Below are positions 25,709 to 34,177 of a stretch of 64,000 nucleotides of DNA, piece by piece. The stretch lies in contig NZ_KB890739.1 of the NCBI RefSeq assembly GCF_000373245.1, positions 162,441 through 226,440 on the forward strand, in the 5' to 3' direction. Every line of letters starts with the position of its first letter. Within the stretch, counting starts at the first letter, position 1. This stretch comes from Echinicola pacifica DSM 19836. Lineage in GTDB: Bacteria; Bacteroidota; Bacteroidia; Cytophagales; Cyclobacteriaceae. The notes under the pieces were generated by a model. That model had not been told where the DNA came from. It made no database searches and saw nothing but the letters and a program-made list of their open reading frames with translations. The position numbers and the translations under genes were made by a program.

Positions 25709-26444
25709 CTCATATATTATCACATTTTCGGTAATCCTGACCGTAGTGCTGGGATTCTTATTATCCGGAACATCCCAATTGCTAGGCCCTATCCAGAAGG
25801 AAGCAGTGGCCTTGGATACCAAAAAGCAAATCCTTGGCGCCGTGATTCCTGTAGAGGAGATCGCAGCCATGAAGCCTGCAGATATTAATGCGTATTACGA
25901 AAATACCATTTCTTCTAAAGTAGTAAACATCTCTGGAGAAGAAGTGACCGAACAAGATGGTGTAGCAGTAACTGCTGAGACCGTTGATATTAGCAAGAAC
26001 TATAAGAAGCCAGCTGATCAGCGTCTTTATCCTGTATTCATCTTCCATGATGAGGGAAGTGAAGATAAAGTTATCTCTTATATCCTGCCTGTATATGGCG
26101 CTGGATTATGGGATGCGATCTGGGGATACCTTGCATTGGAAACTGATATCAATACGATCAAAGGGGTGACTTTCTCCCACGCTGGAGAAACTCCGGGTCT
26201 GGGCGCTAGAATCACCAGTCCGGAAGTTCAAAACAGATATACTGGTAAGAAAATCTATAGCGAGTCAGGAGAACTGGAGCCTGTAGAGATGCAAAAAGGA
26301 GAAGGTAGAGATTATTCAGGTCAGGAACATCAGGTGGATGGATTGTCTGGAGCTACCTTGACCGCTAAAGGGGTAAACAATATGTTCGTAAATTATCTAG
26401 GAGCCTACCAAGCTTACCTCGAAAAGGTAAAAGGTAAGTCTTAA
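25695..26444 (+). CDS. nqrC: Na+-NQR subunit C
   Basis: A 249-residue periplasmically exposed subunit with one N-terminal membrane helix (SYIITFSVILTVVLGFLLSG) and covalent FMN at the threonine of SGAT (S218-T221, VDGLSGATLTAKGV). I start it at the GTG at 25695 because of the strong SD and because VQQSNSYIITFS matches the usual N-terminus. The frame is open from an ATG at 25668. It overlaps the nqrB end by 14 bp. Confidence 0.93.
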   Translation: MQQSNSYIITFSVILTVVLGFLLSGTSQLLGPIQKEAVALDTKKQILGAVIPVEEIAAMKPADINAYYENTISSKVVNISGEEVTEQDGVAVTAETVDISKNYKKPADQRLYPVFIFHDEGSEDKVISYILPVYGAGLWDAIWGYLALETDINTIKGVTFSHAGETPGLGARITSPEVQNRYTGKKIYSESGELEPVEMQKGEGRDYSGQEHQVDGLSGATLTAKGVNNMFVNYLGAYQAYLEKVKGKS

Positions 26445-26488
26445 TAATCTGCCTCAATAAAAACTTAAACGTCTCAACATTTATTGAT

Positions 26489-27172
26489 ATGAGCACAGAA
26501 ACAGCAGAAAAAACAGCATTCAAAAAGCCCGCAGAGGCGATGCTGTCTAAGAGAAGAAAAAAATTAATATCTGATCCCTTAGTGGATGATAACCCGGTGA
26601 CCATTCAGGTATTGGGGATTTGTTCGGCATTGGCAGTGACCACGCAGATGAAGCCTACCTTGGTAATGGCCCTCTCTGTAGTATTCGTAATCGTAATGTC
26701 AAACCTTACCATTTCCCTGATGAGAAATACCATTCCATCCAGGGTTAGGATTATCGTACAGCTTGCCGTTGTGGCGACTTTGGTGACCTTGGTAAATGAG
26801 GTCCTCAAGGCTTTTGCTTATGATATGTATAAGGAACTTTCCGTATTCGTAGGTTTGATCATTACCAACTGTATCGTAATGGGTCGTCTTGAAGCTTTTG
26901 CCATGGGTAATAAGCCTTATGATTCCATTCTTGATGGTTTTGGTAGTGCCTTAGGTTATTCATGGATTATCCTAGCCGTGGCTTTCTTTAGAGAGCTTTG
27001 GGGCTCAGGTACCGTGTTTGGTATCCCGGTTTTCGATACCATTTCTTCCCTTTTCGGTGAAGATTTTAACTTGGCGACCAATGGTCTTATGGTGAGTCCC
27101 GTGGGGGCATTTATCATCCTAGGACTTATCATCTGGGTACAGCGTACCAAAACTGGTTATGTAGAACATTAA
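26489..27172 (+). CDS. nqrD: Na+-NQR subunit D
   Basis: A 227-residue membrane subunit of the RnfE/NqrD family with six hydrophobic helices after a polar N-terminus. The half-channel motif [19 protein letters not shown] contains the conserved Cys that helps ligate the membrane-embedded Fe-S cluster with NqrE. It is preceded by a 44-bp gap and followed by nqrE after 13 bp. Confidence 0.95.
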   Translation: MSTETAEKTAFKKPAEAMLSKRRKKLISDPLVDDNPVTIQVLGICSALAVTTQMKPTLVMALSVVFVIVMSNLTISLMRNTIPSRVRIIVQLAVVATLVTLVNEVLKAFAYDMYKELSVFVGLIITNCIVMGRLEAFAMGNKPYDSILDGFGSALGYSWIILAVAFFRELWGSGTVFGIPVFDTISSLFGEDFNLATNGLMVSPVGAFIILGLIIWVQRTKTGYVEH

Positions 27173-27185
27173 AATTTGCTGGGAA

Positions 27186-27797
27186 ATGGAATTATTTAGT
27201 TTAGGAATCCGGTCAATCTTTATTGACAATATGGTATTTGCTTACTTTTTAGGAATGTGCTCTTTCCTTGCAGTTTCTAAAAAAGTAAATACAGCACTTG
27301 GTCTAGGTGCCGCTGTAGTTTTCGTATTGACGATTACAGTACCTATGAACTGGCTATTGAATGAATTTGTCCTTAAGGAAGGCGCATTGTCTTTCTTGGG
27401 TGAGTCTTTCGCTAGTATCGACCTTACTTTCTTGAGGTTTATCATGTTTATCGCCATCATCGCTGCCATGGTGCAGTTGGTGGAGATGATCGTGGAGAAG
27501 TTTGCTCCTGCACTTTATGGTGCCTTGGGGATCTTCCTTCCTTTGATCGCGGTAAACTGTGCCATCCTCGGTGGATCACTATTTATGGCTCAGAGAGATT
27601 ATACCCTTGCTGAAGCTGCCGTTTATGGCTTCGGTTCAGGTATCGGCTGGTTATTGGCCATCGTTGCCCTTGCCGCCATCCGTGAGCGATTGAAGTATTC
27701 TAACGTACCAAACGGCCTGAAAGGCCTTGGGATTACCATGCTGATTACAGGACTTATGGGTATCGCCTTTATGTCTTTCATGGGAATCGACTTATAA
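27186..27797 (+). CDS. nqrE: Na+-NQR subunit E
   Basis: A 203-residue membrane subunit of the RnfA/NqrE family with six helices ([20 protein letters not shown]...). It has the paired motif [17 protein letters not shown] with the cluster-binding Cys. NqrE and NqrD form an inverted pair. It is the last nqr gene here: nqrF, the NADH-oxidising FAD/2Fe-2S subunit, is not in the window. Confidence 0.95.
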   Translation: MELFSLGIRSIFIDNMVFAYFLGMCSFLAVSKKVNTALGLGAAVVFVLTITVPMNWLLNEFVLKEGALSFLGESFASIDLTFLRFIMFIAIIAAMVQLVEMIVEKFAPALYGALGIFLPLIAVNCAILGGSLFMAQRDYTLAEAAVYGFGSGIGWLLAIVALAAIRERLKYSNVPNGLKGLGITMLITGLMGIAFMSFMGIDL

Positions 27798-27823
27798 TAA
27801 GCCTACCTCGTGTATGCTGATAG

Positions 27824-27854
27824 AAGCTCTGCCAATCTCTGGCAGAGCTTTTTT
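27824..27854 (+). terminator. Strong terminator closing the nqr operon after nqrE
   Basis: AAGCTCTGCCA (27824-27834) pairs perfectly with TGGCAGAGCTT (27840-27850) around a 5-nt loop, followed by Ts. Confidence 0.92.
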
Positions 27855-28347
27855 AGCTTTATATCCAGAGGGAAATAGTTTGGTCCTGTATTTTTTTTTC
27901 CGGCCAATATGATTTCGCCCCTTTCTTCCAAAACTGTTTTGAGTCCGTACCTTATTTTAGGCTCCATCCCTAGCCTCTGTATCCTATACCTCTCCGGGTG
28001 GTACTTAGCCAATATTGAATATATGGCTCTTAGCATCTCCAATAAGCGAATTATCGCTCACCTCGTCCGTCCCTTGGGCTTCCTTAGGTCGTGGAAGTTC
28101 CTCCTTCAGGAAATATACGAGTGCATTTATTTAGCTCTTATTGCTTATCCATGATCTATTATGGGAGCTTAGGTTCAAATTGATTTTTCTTTCTATCCCA
28201 TAAATACCTAAAATAGGACTAGGGCCGGGAAAGGTAAAATACCTAAATCAGTATGCAGGGCTTCGCGGTGTAGATATGGAAGTGTTTATTTATTGTCTTT
28301 GAATAAAATTGATCCTATTTTTATAGGGTTCATTCATTCTAAAAATT
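27855..28347. other. Gap after the nqr operon, no supported gene
   Basis: About 490 bp. Overlapping frames of 79-81 codons exist on both strands, but they lack motifs, start inside or run over the terminator, and have no neighbours that suggest function. I see no RNA gene. Confidence 0.5.
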
Positions 28348-28914
28348 ATGTCATTTACATCCAAACGCATCCTTAATTACTTCTTCAAGGGCTTGCTATT
28401 TGTAGCTCCTTTGGCCCTTACCGCCTATATCATTTGGCAAATAGTACTGTTTTTGGATAACCTGCTTCCTGTGCCCATTCCCGGACTTGGGATACTCATC
28501 GTATTTGGCATGATCACCTTTATCGGCTACCTCGCCAATATTTTCATCACCCGGCCGATCTTTGAATTGGTCGAAAGGTGGCTGTTTCGCATTCCGCTGG
28601 TAAATATCCTCTACACTAGTATCAAAGACCTGATGTCAGCATTCGTGGGTGATAAGAAGAAATTTAATACCCCGGCTATCGTAAAACTGTCTGAGAATAT
28701 GAGTCGTCTAGGTTTTATTACCCAAGACAACCTGGCCATGATAGGAGAGGACGAGATGGTAGCGGTTTATCTTCCTCATTCGTATAATTTTAGTGGGAAT
28801 TGCTTTCTGGTGCCTAGAGATAATGTCCGTATTCTTCATGGAGCCAATAGCACCGAGGTAATGAAATTTATCGTTTCAGGAGGGGTGTCAGAACTTAGCG
28901 ATCCCAAAAAATAG
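28348..28914 (+). CDS. DUF502 family membrane protein
   Basis: A 188-residue protein with two N-terminal membrane helices (GLLFVAPLALTAYIIWQIVLFLD and IPGLGILIVFGMITFIGYLANIF), then the family core PLVNILYTSIKDLMSAFVGDKKKF and a C-terminal VYLPHSYNFSGNCFLVPRDNV...MKFIVSGG. DUF502 is widespread in bacteria and linked to membrane trafficking only by distant plant homologues; its function is unknown. It is monocistronic. Confidence 0.88.
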   Translation: MSFTSKRILNYFFKGLLFVAPLALTAYIIWQIVLFLDNLLPVPIPGLGILIVFGMITFIGYLANIFITRPIFELVERWLFRIPLVNILYTSIKDLMSAFVGDKKKFNTPAIVKLSENMSRLGFITQDNLAMIGEDEMVAVYLPHSYNFSGNCFLVPRDNVRILHGANSTEVMKFIVSGGVSELSDPKK

Positions 28915-28994
28915 ATTACCTTATTTTTATTGTAGGTAAAGAATAGATTGGTCTGGGTCAACTGGGGAATGCCCATTGGAACAAAAAAAGAGGA

Positions 28995-29026
28995 ACAAAA
29001 AAAGAGGCTCAAAATATTGAGCCTCT
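28995..29026 (-). terminator. Terminator of trxA
   Basis: On the minus strand AGAGGCTCAATA/TATTTTGAGCCTCT forms a long perfect stem (29003-29026) followed by seven Ts, 29 bp past the thioredoxin stop. Confidence 0.9.
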
Positions 29027-29054
29027 CCGTATATCCTTAGATAGGGTTTTTTGA

Positions 29055-29375
29055 TTAGATTTGGTCTTCTAGCTTTTGAGCTAAAACCGCCTTTGGTACA
29101 GCGCCCACTTGCTTATCTACTACTTCTCCGTTTTTGAAGAACAATAGAGTAGGGATACTTCTGATACCGAATTTTGAAGCTACACCTGGATTGGCATCCA
29201 CGTCCACTTTTCCTACTACCGCCTTGCCGTCATACTCTCCTGCAATCTCCTCAACAACAGGTCCGATCATTTTACATGGTCCGCACCATTCAGCCCAGAA
29301 ATCCACTAGAATTGGCTGATCAGATTTAATAATTTCTTCAAAGTTAGCGTCTGTAATCTCGATTGCTTTTGCCAT
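29055..29375 (-). CDS. trxA: Thioredoxin
   Basis: A small cytoplasmic dithiol reductant of 106 residues. The active site is W30-C-G-P-C34-K in VDFWAEWCGPCKMIGPV, and the cis-Pro loop is IRSIPTLLFFKNGE. Length and sequence are canonical. It is monocistronic, with its own terminator and a likely -7 box upstream. Confidence 0.96.
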   Translation of the reverse strand: MAKAIEITDANFEEIIKSDQPILVDFWAEWCGPCKMIGPVVEEIAGEYDGKAVVGKVDVDANPGVASKFGIRSIPTLLFFKNGEVVDKQVGAVPKAVLAQKLEDQI

Positions 29376-29406
29376 TGTATTAATTGTTTAAAGTTTCTAT
29401 TTCTTT

Positions 29407-29414
29407 CAAATATA
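29407..29414 (-). promoter_or_regulatory. Possible -7 box for trxA
   Basis: The minus strand reads TATATTTG, matching TAnnTTTG, 31 bp before the trxA ATG. Confidence 0.45.
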
Positions 29415-29487
29415 ATAATCTAAATGATTTTAACTTTTAATTAGTTCCAATCCTACTAAAAGTTTTTATTCCTAAGCTTTCTTGGGC

Positions 29488-32400
29488 TTAGATAATCTTA
29501 TACACGACCTCTGGAAGTGTTTCGAGCTCTTTGATCATTTCATGAGATGGATCCACAGTGTATTTCGTTGACATCAGATCCACAGCGATCCTTTCCTTGA
29601 TATCCGTGACATTGATGTGTAGCTTAGCTTCTCCCTTATACTTGGTGGTGATGGCCTCCAGCTTCTCCATTAGGTCCAAGGTAAGGTCATCTAAATTGAT
29701 GTTTATCCGTATGCCCTTGACCATCTTCCCCCTCACTTCATTGAGAAGCATGATATTACCTACTTTGAATTCCACATCATCAGGATTCCAGCGCTTACCC
29801 TGGACACTTCCTGTGATATAGAGGAACCAACCTGTCATGAAGTATTCCTTAAATTTGATATAGTCTTCCCCAAAGAAGAAGAAAGTATGCCCTCCCTGGT
29901 AATCCTCCATGGTCAAGGTACCAAATGGATTTCCATTCTTGGTCGTCCGGTGGGCAAAAGTCGTGACAATTCCAGCGGCCTTGATATTATCGCCTTTGGA
30001 TTTTAATAATTCCAAATTGGTGAAATCAGACAATGGGGTATTGGTAAAGGACTCAAACTCCACTCTAAACTGATCCAGTGGATGGCCAGAAATATAGAGT
30101 CCGACCACCTCCTTCTCGATATTGAGCTGCTGCAGCTGACTGAAAGGCTCAATAGGCGTCAGGCTAGGTAGCGGCACTTCCATTCCTGAGCCACCGCCAA
30201 ACATCGATACCTGAGAGCTTTCGGCTTCCTGAGCTTTCTTCTGAGCGTACTTTACAGCTTTCTCGATCAGGGTGGCGTCATTTTCTGCCGCCTCCAAATA
30301 TTGGCGACGATGATGCGCCGTAAAACAGTCAAAGCCTCCTGCCATGGCAAGGGATTCAAGCGTTTTCTTATTTACAGCTCTTAAATTGATACGCTGGGTA
30401 AAGTCAAATATATTTTGATAAGGCCCCTTATCGGCCCTTTCTACGATGATGGAATGCACCGCAGAGGCCCCCGCCCCCTTGATGGCCGCAAGACCAAAAC
30501 GGATTTTTCCTTCCTGGTTTACCGTAAAGCCATCCTTAGATTCATTGACATCTGGACCAAGTACGGGGATGCCCATTCGCTTACATTCCTCCATGAAAAA
30601 CGTCACCTGAGTGATGTCATTCATATTATTACTCAATACCGAGGCCATATATTCCGCAGGGTAGTGTGCCTTGAGATAGGCCGTCTGGTAAGCCACCCAA
30701 GCATAGCAGGTGGAGTGTGACTTATTGAAGGCGTAGGAGGCGAAGGCTTCCCAATCCTTCCAGATCTTCTCCAGTCTGGTTTTGTCATGACCTTTTTCTG
30801 CGGCTTGGTTGACGAATTTTGGCTTCATCTTATCCAGCACGTCCTTGAGCTTTTTACCCATGGCCTTTCGCAGTACATCGGCTTCACCCTTGGTAAATCC
30901 TGCCAACTTCTGTGACAGCAGCATCACCTGTTCCTGATAGACGGTAATACCATAAGTTTCCTTTAGGTATTCTTCCATATCATCCAGATCATAGGTGATG
31001 GGCTCTTCGCCATGCTTCCGCTTAATGAAACTTGGAATATATTCCAGCGGTCCCGGTCGGTACAGCGCGTTCATGGCAATAAGATCCGCAAATACGGTGG
31101 GCTTCAGTTCCCTCATGTATTTCTGCATCCCTGGGGATTCATACTGGAAGATCCCTACCGTCTCGCCACGCTGGAAAAGCTCATAAGTCTTCACGTCATC
31201 GATAGGGAAGTTTTCCGGATCCAGGTCGATATCATGGCGTTCTTTGACAATGCGAACGGCATCTTTGATCAAGGTTAGGGTTTTTAGCCCCAAAAAGTCC
31301 ATTTTTAGTAGTCCGGCATTCTCCACTACGGAGTTGTCAAACTGCGTGCAATACATGTCTGAGTCCTTCGCTAGCGCCACTGGGACGAAGTTGGTGATGT
31401 CATCTGGTGTGATGATCACCCCACAGGCGTGGATTCCTGTATTTCGTACTGAGCCTTCAAGGACTTTGGCCTGGTTGATGGTTTTGGCCAGGTCATCATT
31501 TCCCTTGGACAGGGAAATGAGCTCATAGGCTTTGTCCAGATTTTCAGAATTGTTTTTTAGCTTATCAGCCAATTTCGCTCGGTCGTTCGCCAGGCTGAAA
31601 AGCGCTTTTAGCTTGATGTCTGGCACCAGCTTCGCCAATCGATCCGCATCAGCCAGAGGAAGATCTAGCGCTCTGGCTGTATCTCGAATGGCGGATTTGG
31701 CGGCCATGGTACCATAGGTGATGATTTGAGCCACCTGATTAGCGCCATATTTATCGATTACATAATCGATCACCTTCTGACGACCATGGTCATCGAAGTC
31801 AATATCAATATCGGGAAGTGATACCCTATCCGGATTTAGGAATCTCTCAAAAAGGAGGTCGTACTTGATAGGATCCACATTGGTAATCGCTATGCAATAT
31901 GCCACCGCGGAGCCTGCAGCTGATCCCCTTCCCGGACCCACCGATACGCCCATCTCTCGGGCGGCAGTGGTGAAATCCTGTACAATCAGGAAGTAGCCAG
32001 GATAGCCAGTATTAGCAATGATGGACAATTCAAAGTCCAGCCGCTCCCGGATTTCGGGAGTGATCTCCTCGTATCTTTTCTTTGCTCCCTCATAAGTGAG
32101 GTGCCTCAAATAAGCATTTTCCCCTCTTTTTCCGCCATCCTCATCATCTTGAGGATCTATGAATTTCTCCGGGATATCAAACTTGGGAAGTAATACATCC
32201 CTGGATAGTTTATAAGCCTCTACCTTGTCAACGATTTCATTGGTGCAGGCGATTGCTTCGGGAAGGTCAGCAAAGAGCTTCTTCATTTCCTCCGGTGTCT
32301 TGATATAGAATTCCTCATTTGGAAAACCATACCTAAACTCTCTTCCCTTTTTGCCAATATATCGCTTTGGTTTATCGACTTTCTCACCATCCTTTACACA

Positions 32401-33777
32401 GAGTAGGATGTCATGCGCTTTGGCGTCATTCCGAGTATTATAATAGGTATTATTGGCCGCGAAGTATTTCACATCGTACTTCTTTGCAAATCGCAGTAAT
32501 ACTTCGTTTACCTTCTCTTCCTCTGGTACCCCATGTCGGTTTAGCTCCACATAGAAATCCTCGCCAAATTGCTCCTTCCACCAGAGGAAGGCCTCCTCGG
32601 CCTGGGTCTCACCTACGTTAAGAATAAGGAAAGGTACTTCTCCCCATAATCCGCCTGTGGTGGCGATGATGTCTTCTTTGTACTGAATGACAAGTTCTCT
32701 GTCGATTCTTGGTACATAATAGAATCCTTGCGTATAGGCATAGGAAGCCATTTTTGCCAGATTATGATATCCAGCTTTATTTTTTGCTATAAGGACGGAC
32801 TGGAAGCCATCGTCCTTTTGTGATTTATTTCGATGGTCTTTGCAGACGTTAAATTCACAGCCCACCACTGGTTTGATATCATTGTCCATTGCCGCCTTCA
32901 CGAAGTGATAGGCCGCCATCATATTACCATGATCCGTCATGGCAATCGCAGGCATATTAAATTCCTTCGCACGTGCCACCATGGCCGGTATCTCGGAGGT
33001 AGCCTGCAGGATAGAATACTGAGTATGAACGTGCAAATGGCTGAAAGGGACATCCACCAGATCACTGATATTGGCCTTTTTAGCTTGCTGAATAATGTCT
33101 TGAGCGGCTTTCTTTTGCTCGTCCTTGGCCGCAGCAAAATTCGCTGCATCTAGCTTTGGAGCTTCATAGATGACTTCCGCCACCGTCACCCCTGCCTCCG
33201 GTGCCAGCACCCCCGCAGTGATCAGCCCAAAGAAACACCTGGCCGTGGCATCCACATCGTAGGCAGCATCGTGAGCATCGCCGAAACCTTTGCCAAATAA
33301 CTTCTGGTGAAGCTCTGTCAAGGTCGGCCACTTGTATTTGCCCCCTCTGCCACCAGGTATGGCACAAAACTCCGTGGAAAGGTCCTTGGTGTCTAGGTCT
33401 TCCTTCTCCAGCAGCTGCATGGGGATCTCCTTCCGGAGAAACTCTGACCCACATACATTAATGTCAAAACCAATATTGTGACCTACCAGGTATTTGGCTT
33501 TTTCTACATCTTTATGGAATATTTCCAAAACCTTGGCTAGGTCATGGCCTTCCTTCAGCGCACGGTCCGTGGAGATGCCATGGACTTTCTCCGCATTATA
33601 GGGGATGGTAAAACCCTCTGGTTTTACAATATAGTTCTCACTGGATAGGAGTTTGCCTTTCTCATCATGGAGCTGCCAAGCAAGCTGCACCAGCCGGGGC
33701 CAATTGTCCAGATCGGTAATCGGGGCATTATAATTCCTGGGTAAACCAGTAGTTTCTGTATCAAAAATGATATACAT
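29488..33777 (-). CDS. dnaE: DNA polymerase III alpha subunit with N-terminal 3'-5' exonuclease domain
   Basis: The replicative polymerase, 1429 residues against about 1160 for a plain DnaE. The extra N-terminus is a DEDDh exonuclease: D6/E8 in FDTETTGLP, LVGHNIGFDIN and DAHDAAYDVDATAR. The polymerase then starts near residue 245 with the PHP domain (HLHVHTQYSILQATSEI, AMTDHGNMMAAYHF). The palm carries PDIDIDFDDHGRQKVIDYV, and the fingers and HhH region follow. A C-terminal OB fold (IKAAGIVTTFAHRTTKNGNPFGTLTMED) precedes a tail. It combines polymerisation and proofreading in one chain, where E. coli uses DnaE plus DnaQ. Monocistronic. Confidence 0.96.
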   Translation of the reverse strand: MYIIFDTETTGLPRNYNAPITDLDNWPRLVQLAWQLHDEKGKLLSSENYIVKPEGFTIPYNAEKVHGISTDRALKEGHDLAKVLEIFHKDVEKAKYLVGHNIGFDINVCGSEFLRKEIPMQLLEKEDLDTKDLSTEFCAIPGGRGGKYKWPTLTELHQKLFGKGFGDAHDAAYDVDATARCFFGLITAGVLAPEAGVTVAEVIYEAPKLDAANFAAAKDEQKKAAQDIIQQAKKANISDLVDVPFSHLHVHTQYSILQATSEIPAMVARAKEFNMPAIAMTDHGNMMAAYHFVKAAMDNDIKPVVGCEFNVCKDHRNKSQKDDGFQSVLIAKNKAGYHNLAKMASYAYTQGFYYVPRIDRELVIQYKEDIIATTGGLWGEVPFLILNVGETQAEEAFLWWKEQFGEDFYVELNRHGVPEEEKVNEVLLRFAKKYDVKYFAANNTYYNTRNDAKAHDILLCVKDGEKVDKPKRYIGKKGREFRYGFPNEEFYIKTPEEMKKLFADLPEAIACTNEIVDKVEAYKLSRDVLLPKFDIPEKFIDPQDDEDGGKRGENAYLRHLTYEGAKKRYEEITPEIRERLDFELSIIANTGYPGYFLIVQDFTTAAREMGVSVGPGRGSAAGSAVAYCIAITNVDPIKYDLLFERFLNPDRVSLPDIDIDFDDHGRQKVIDYVIDKYGANQVAQIITYGTMAAKSAIRDTARALDLPLADADRLAKLVPDIKLKALFSLANDRAKLADKLKNNSENLDKAYELISLSKGNDDLAKTINQAKVLEGSVRNTGIHACGVIITPDDITNFVPVALAKDSDMYCTQFDNSVVENAGLLKMDFLGLKTLTLIKDAVRIVKERHDIDLDPENFPIDDVKTYELFQRGETVGIFQYESPGMQKYMRELKPTVFADLIAMNALYRPGPLEYIPSFIKRKHGEEPITYDLDDMEEYLKETYGITVYQEQVMLLSQKLAGFTKGEADVLRKAMGKKLKDVLDKMKPKFVNQAAEKGHDKTRLEKIWKDWEAFASYAFNKSHSTCYAWVAYQTAYLKAHYPAEYMASVLSNNMNDITQVTFFMEECKRMGIPVLGPDVNESKDGFTVNQEGKIRFGLAAIKGAGASAVHSIIVERADKGPYQNIFDFTQRINLRAVNKKTLESLAMAGGFDCFTAHHRRQYLEAAENDATLIEKAVKYAQKKAQEAESSQVSMFGGGSGMEVPLPSLTPIEPFSQLQQLNIEKEVVGLYISGHPLDQFRVEFESFTNTPLSDFTNLELLKSKGDNIKAAGIVTTFAHRTTKNGNPFGTLTMEDYQGGHTFFFFGEDYIKFKEYFMTGWFLYITGSVQGKRWNPDDVEFKVGNIMLLNEVRGKMVKGIRININLDDLTLDLMEKLEAITTKYKGEAKLHINVTDIKERIAVDLMSTKYTVDPSHEMIKELETLPEVVYKII

Positions 33778-34177
33778 AAAGTACTCCTTGGATTTTGTGG
33801 TTTGGGGAATCTAAATTAAGCTTATTCTTTTTATTGTGCCAGTGCTCTGGGGCAAATTGTCGCAGTAATTCGGATTAAGAAGCTTCGGGGTGTTTTAGGT
33901 CCACAAATCCATAAAAATCGCTGTCTGGTCGGTAAAATTGAGAAGGAAAAGAAGGTAAAGAGAATGAAAATATCCTTCGGAACCTGGGAAACTCCGCTAT
34001 TTTACTTTAAATAGTCTTTTTTAATGGGTTTTTTGGTACTTAGTGAAGGGATGGCAGTTTTTTTGAGAGGCATATTTTTAGTATATTGAACTGTAAAGTT
34101 TTAGACTGTTATTTTGTCAATATCACACCAAAATACCTTATGTCTTTTCATTTTTAATAAAAAACCACATAGCAATT
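33778..34177. other. Divergent promoter region dnaE / otsAB
   Basis: A 400-bp A+T-rich gap between two divergent genes. It must hold both promoters, but I find no exact TAnnTTTG box, hairpin or ORF worth reporting. Confidence 0.5.

Noticed and set aside
27803-28154. Overlapping 79- and 81-codon frames after nqrE
   Set aside because: Both strands are open over the same bases, neither has recognisable domains, and one reads back through the terminator. I could not support either as a gene.
28979-29007. Short direct repeat AACAAAAAAAGAGG next to the trxA terminator, considered as a repeat element
   Set aside because: It is only 14 bp, A-rich and overlaps the terminator T-run, so it is explained by slippage.
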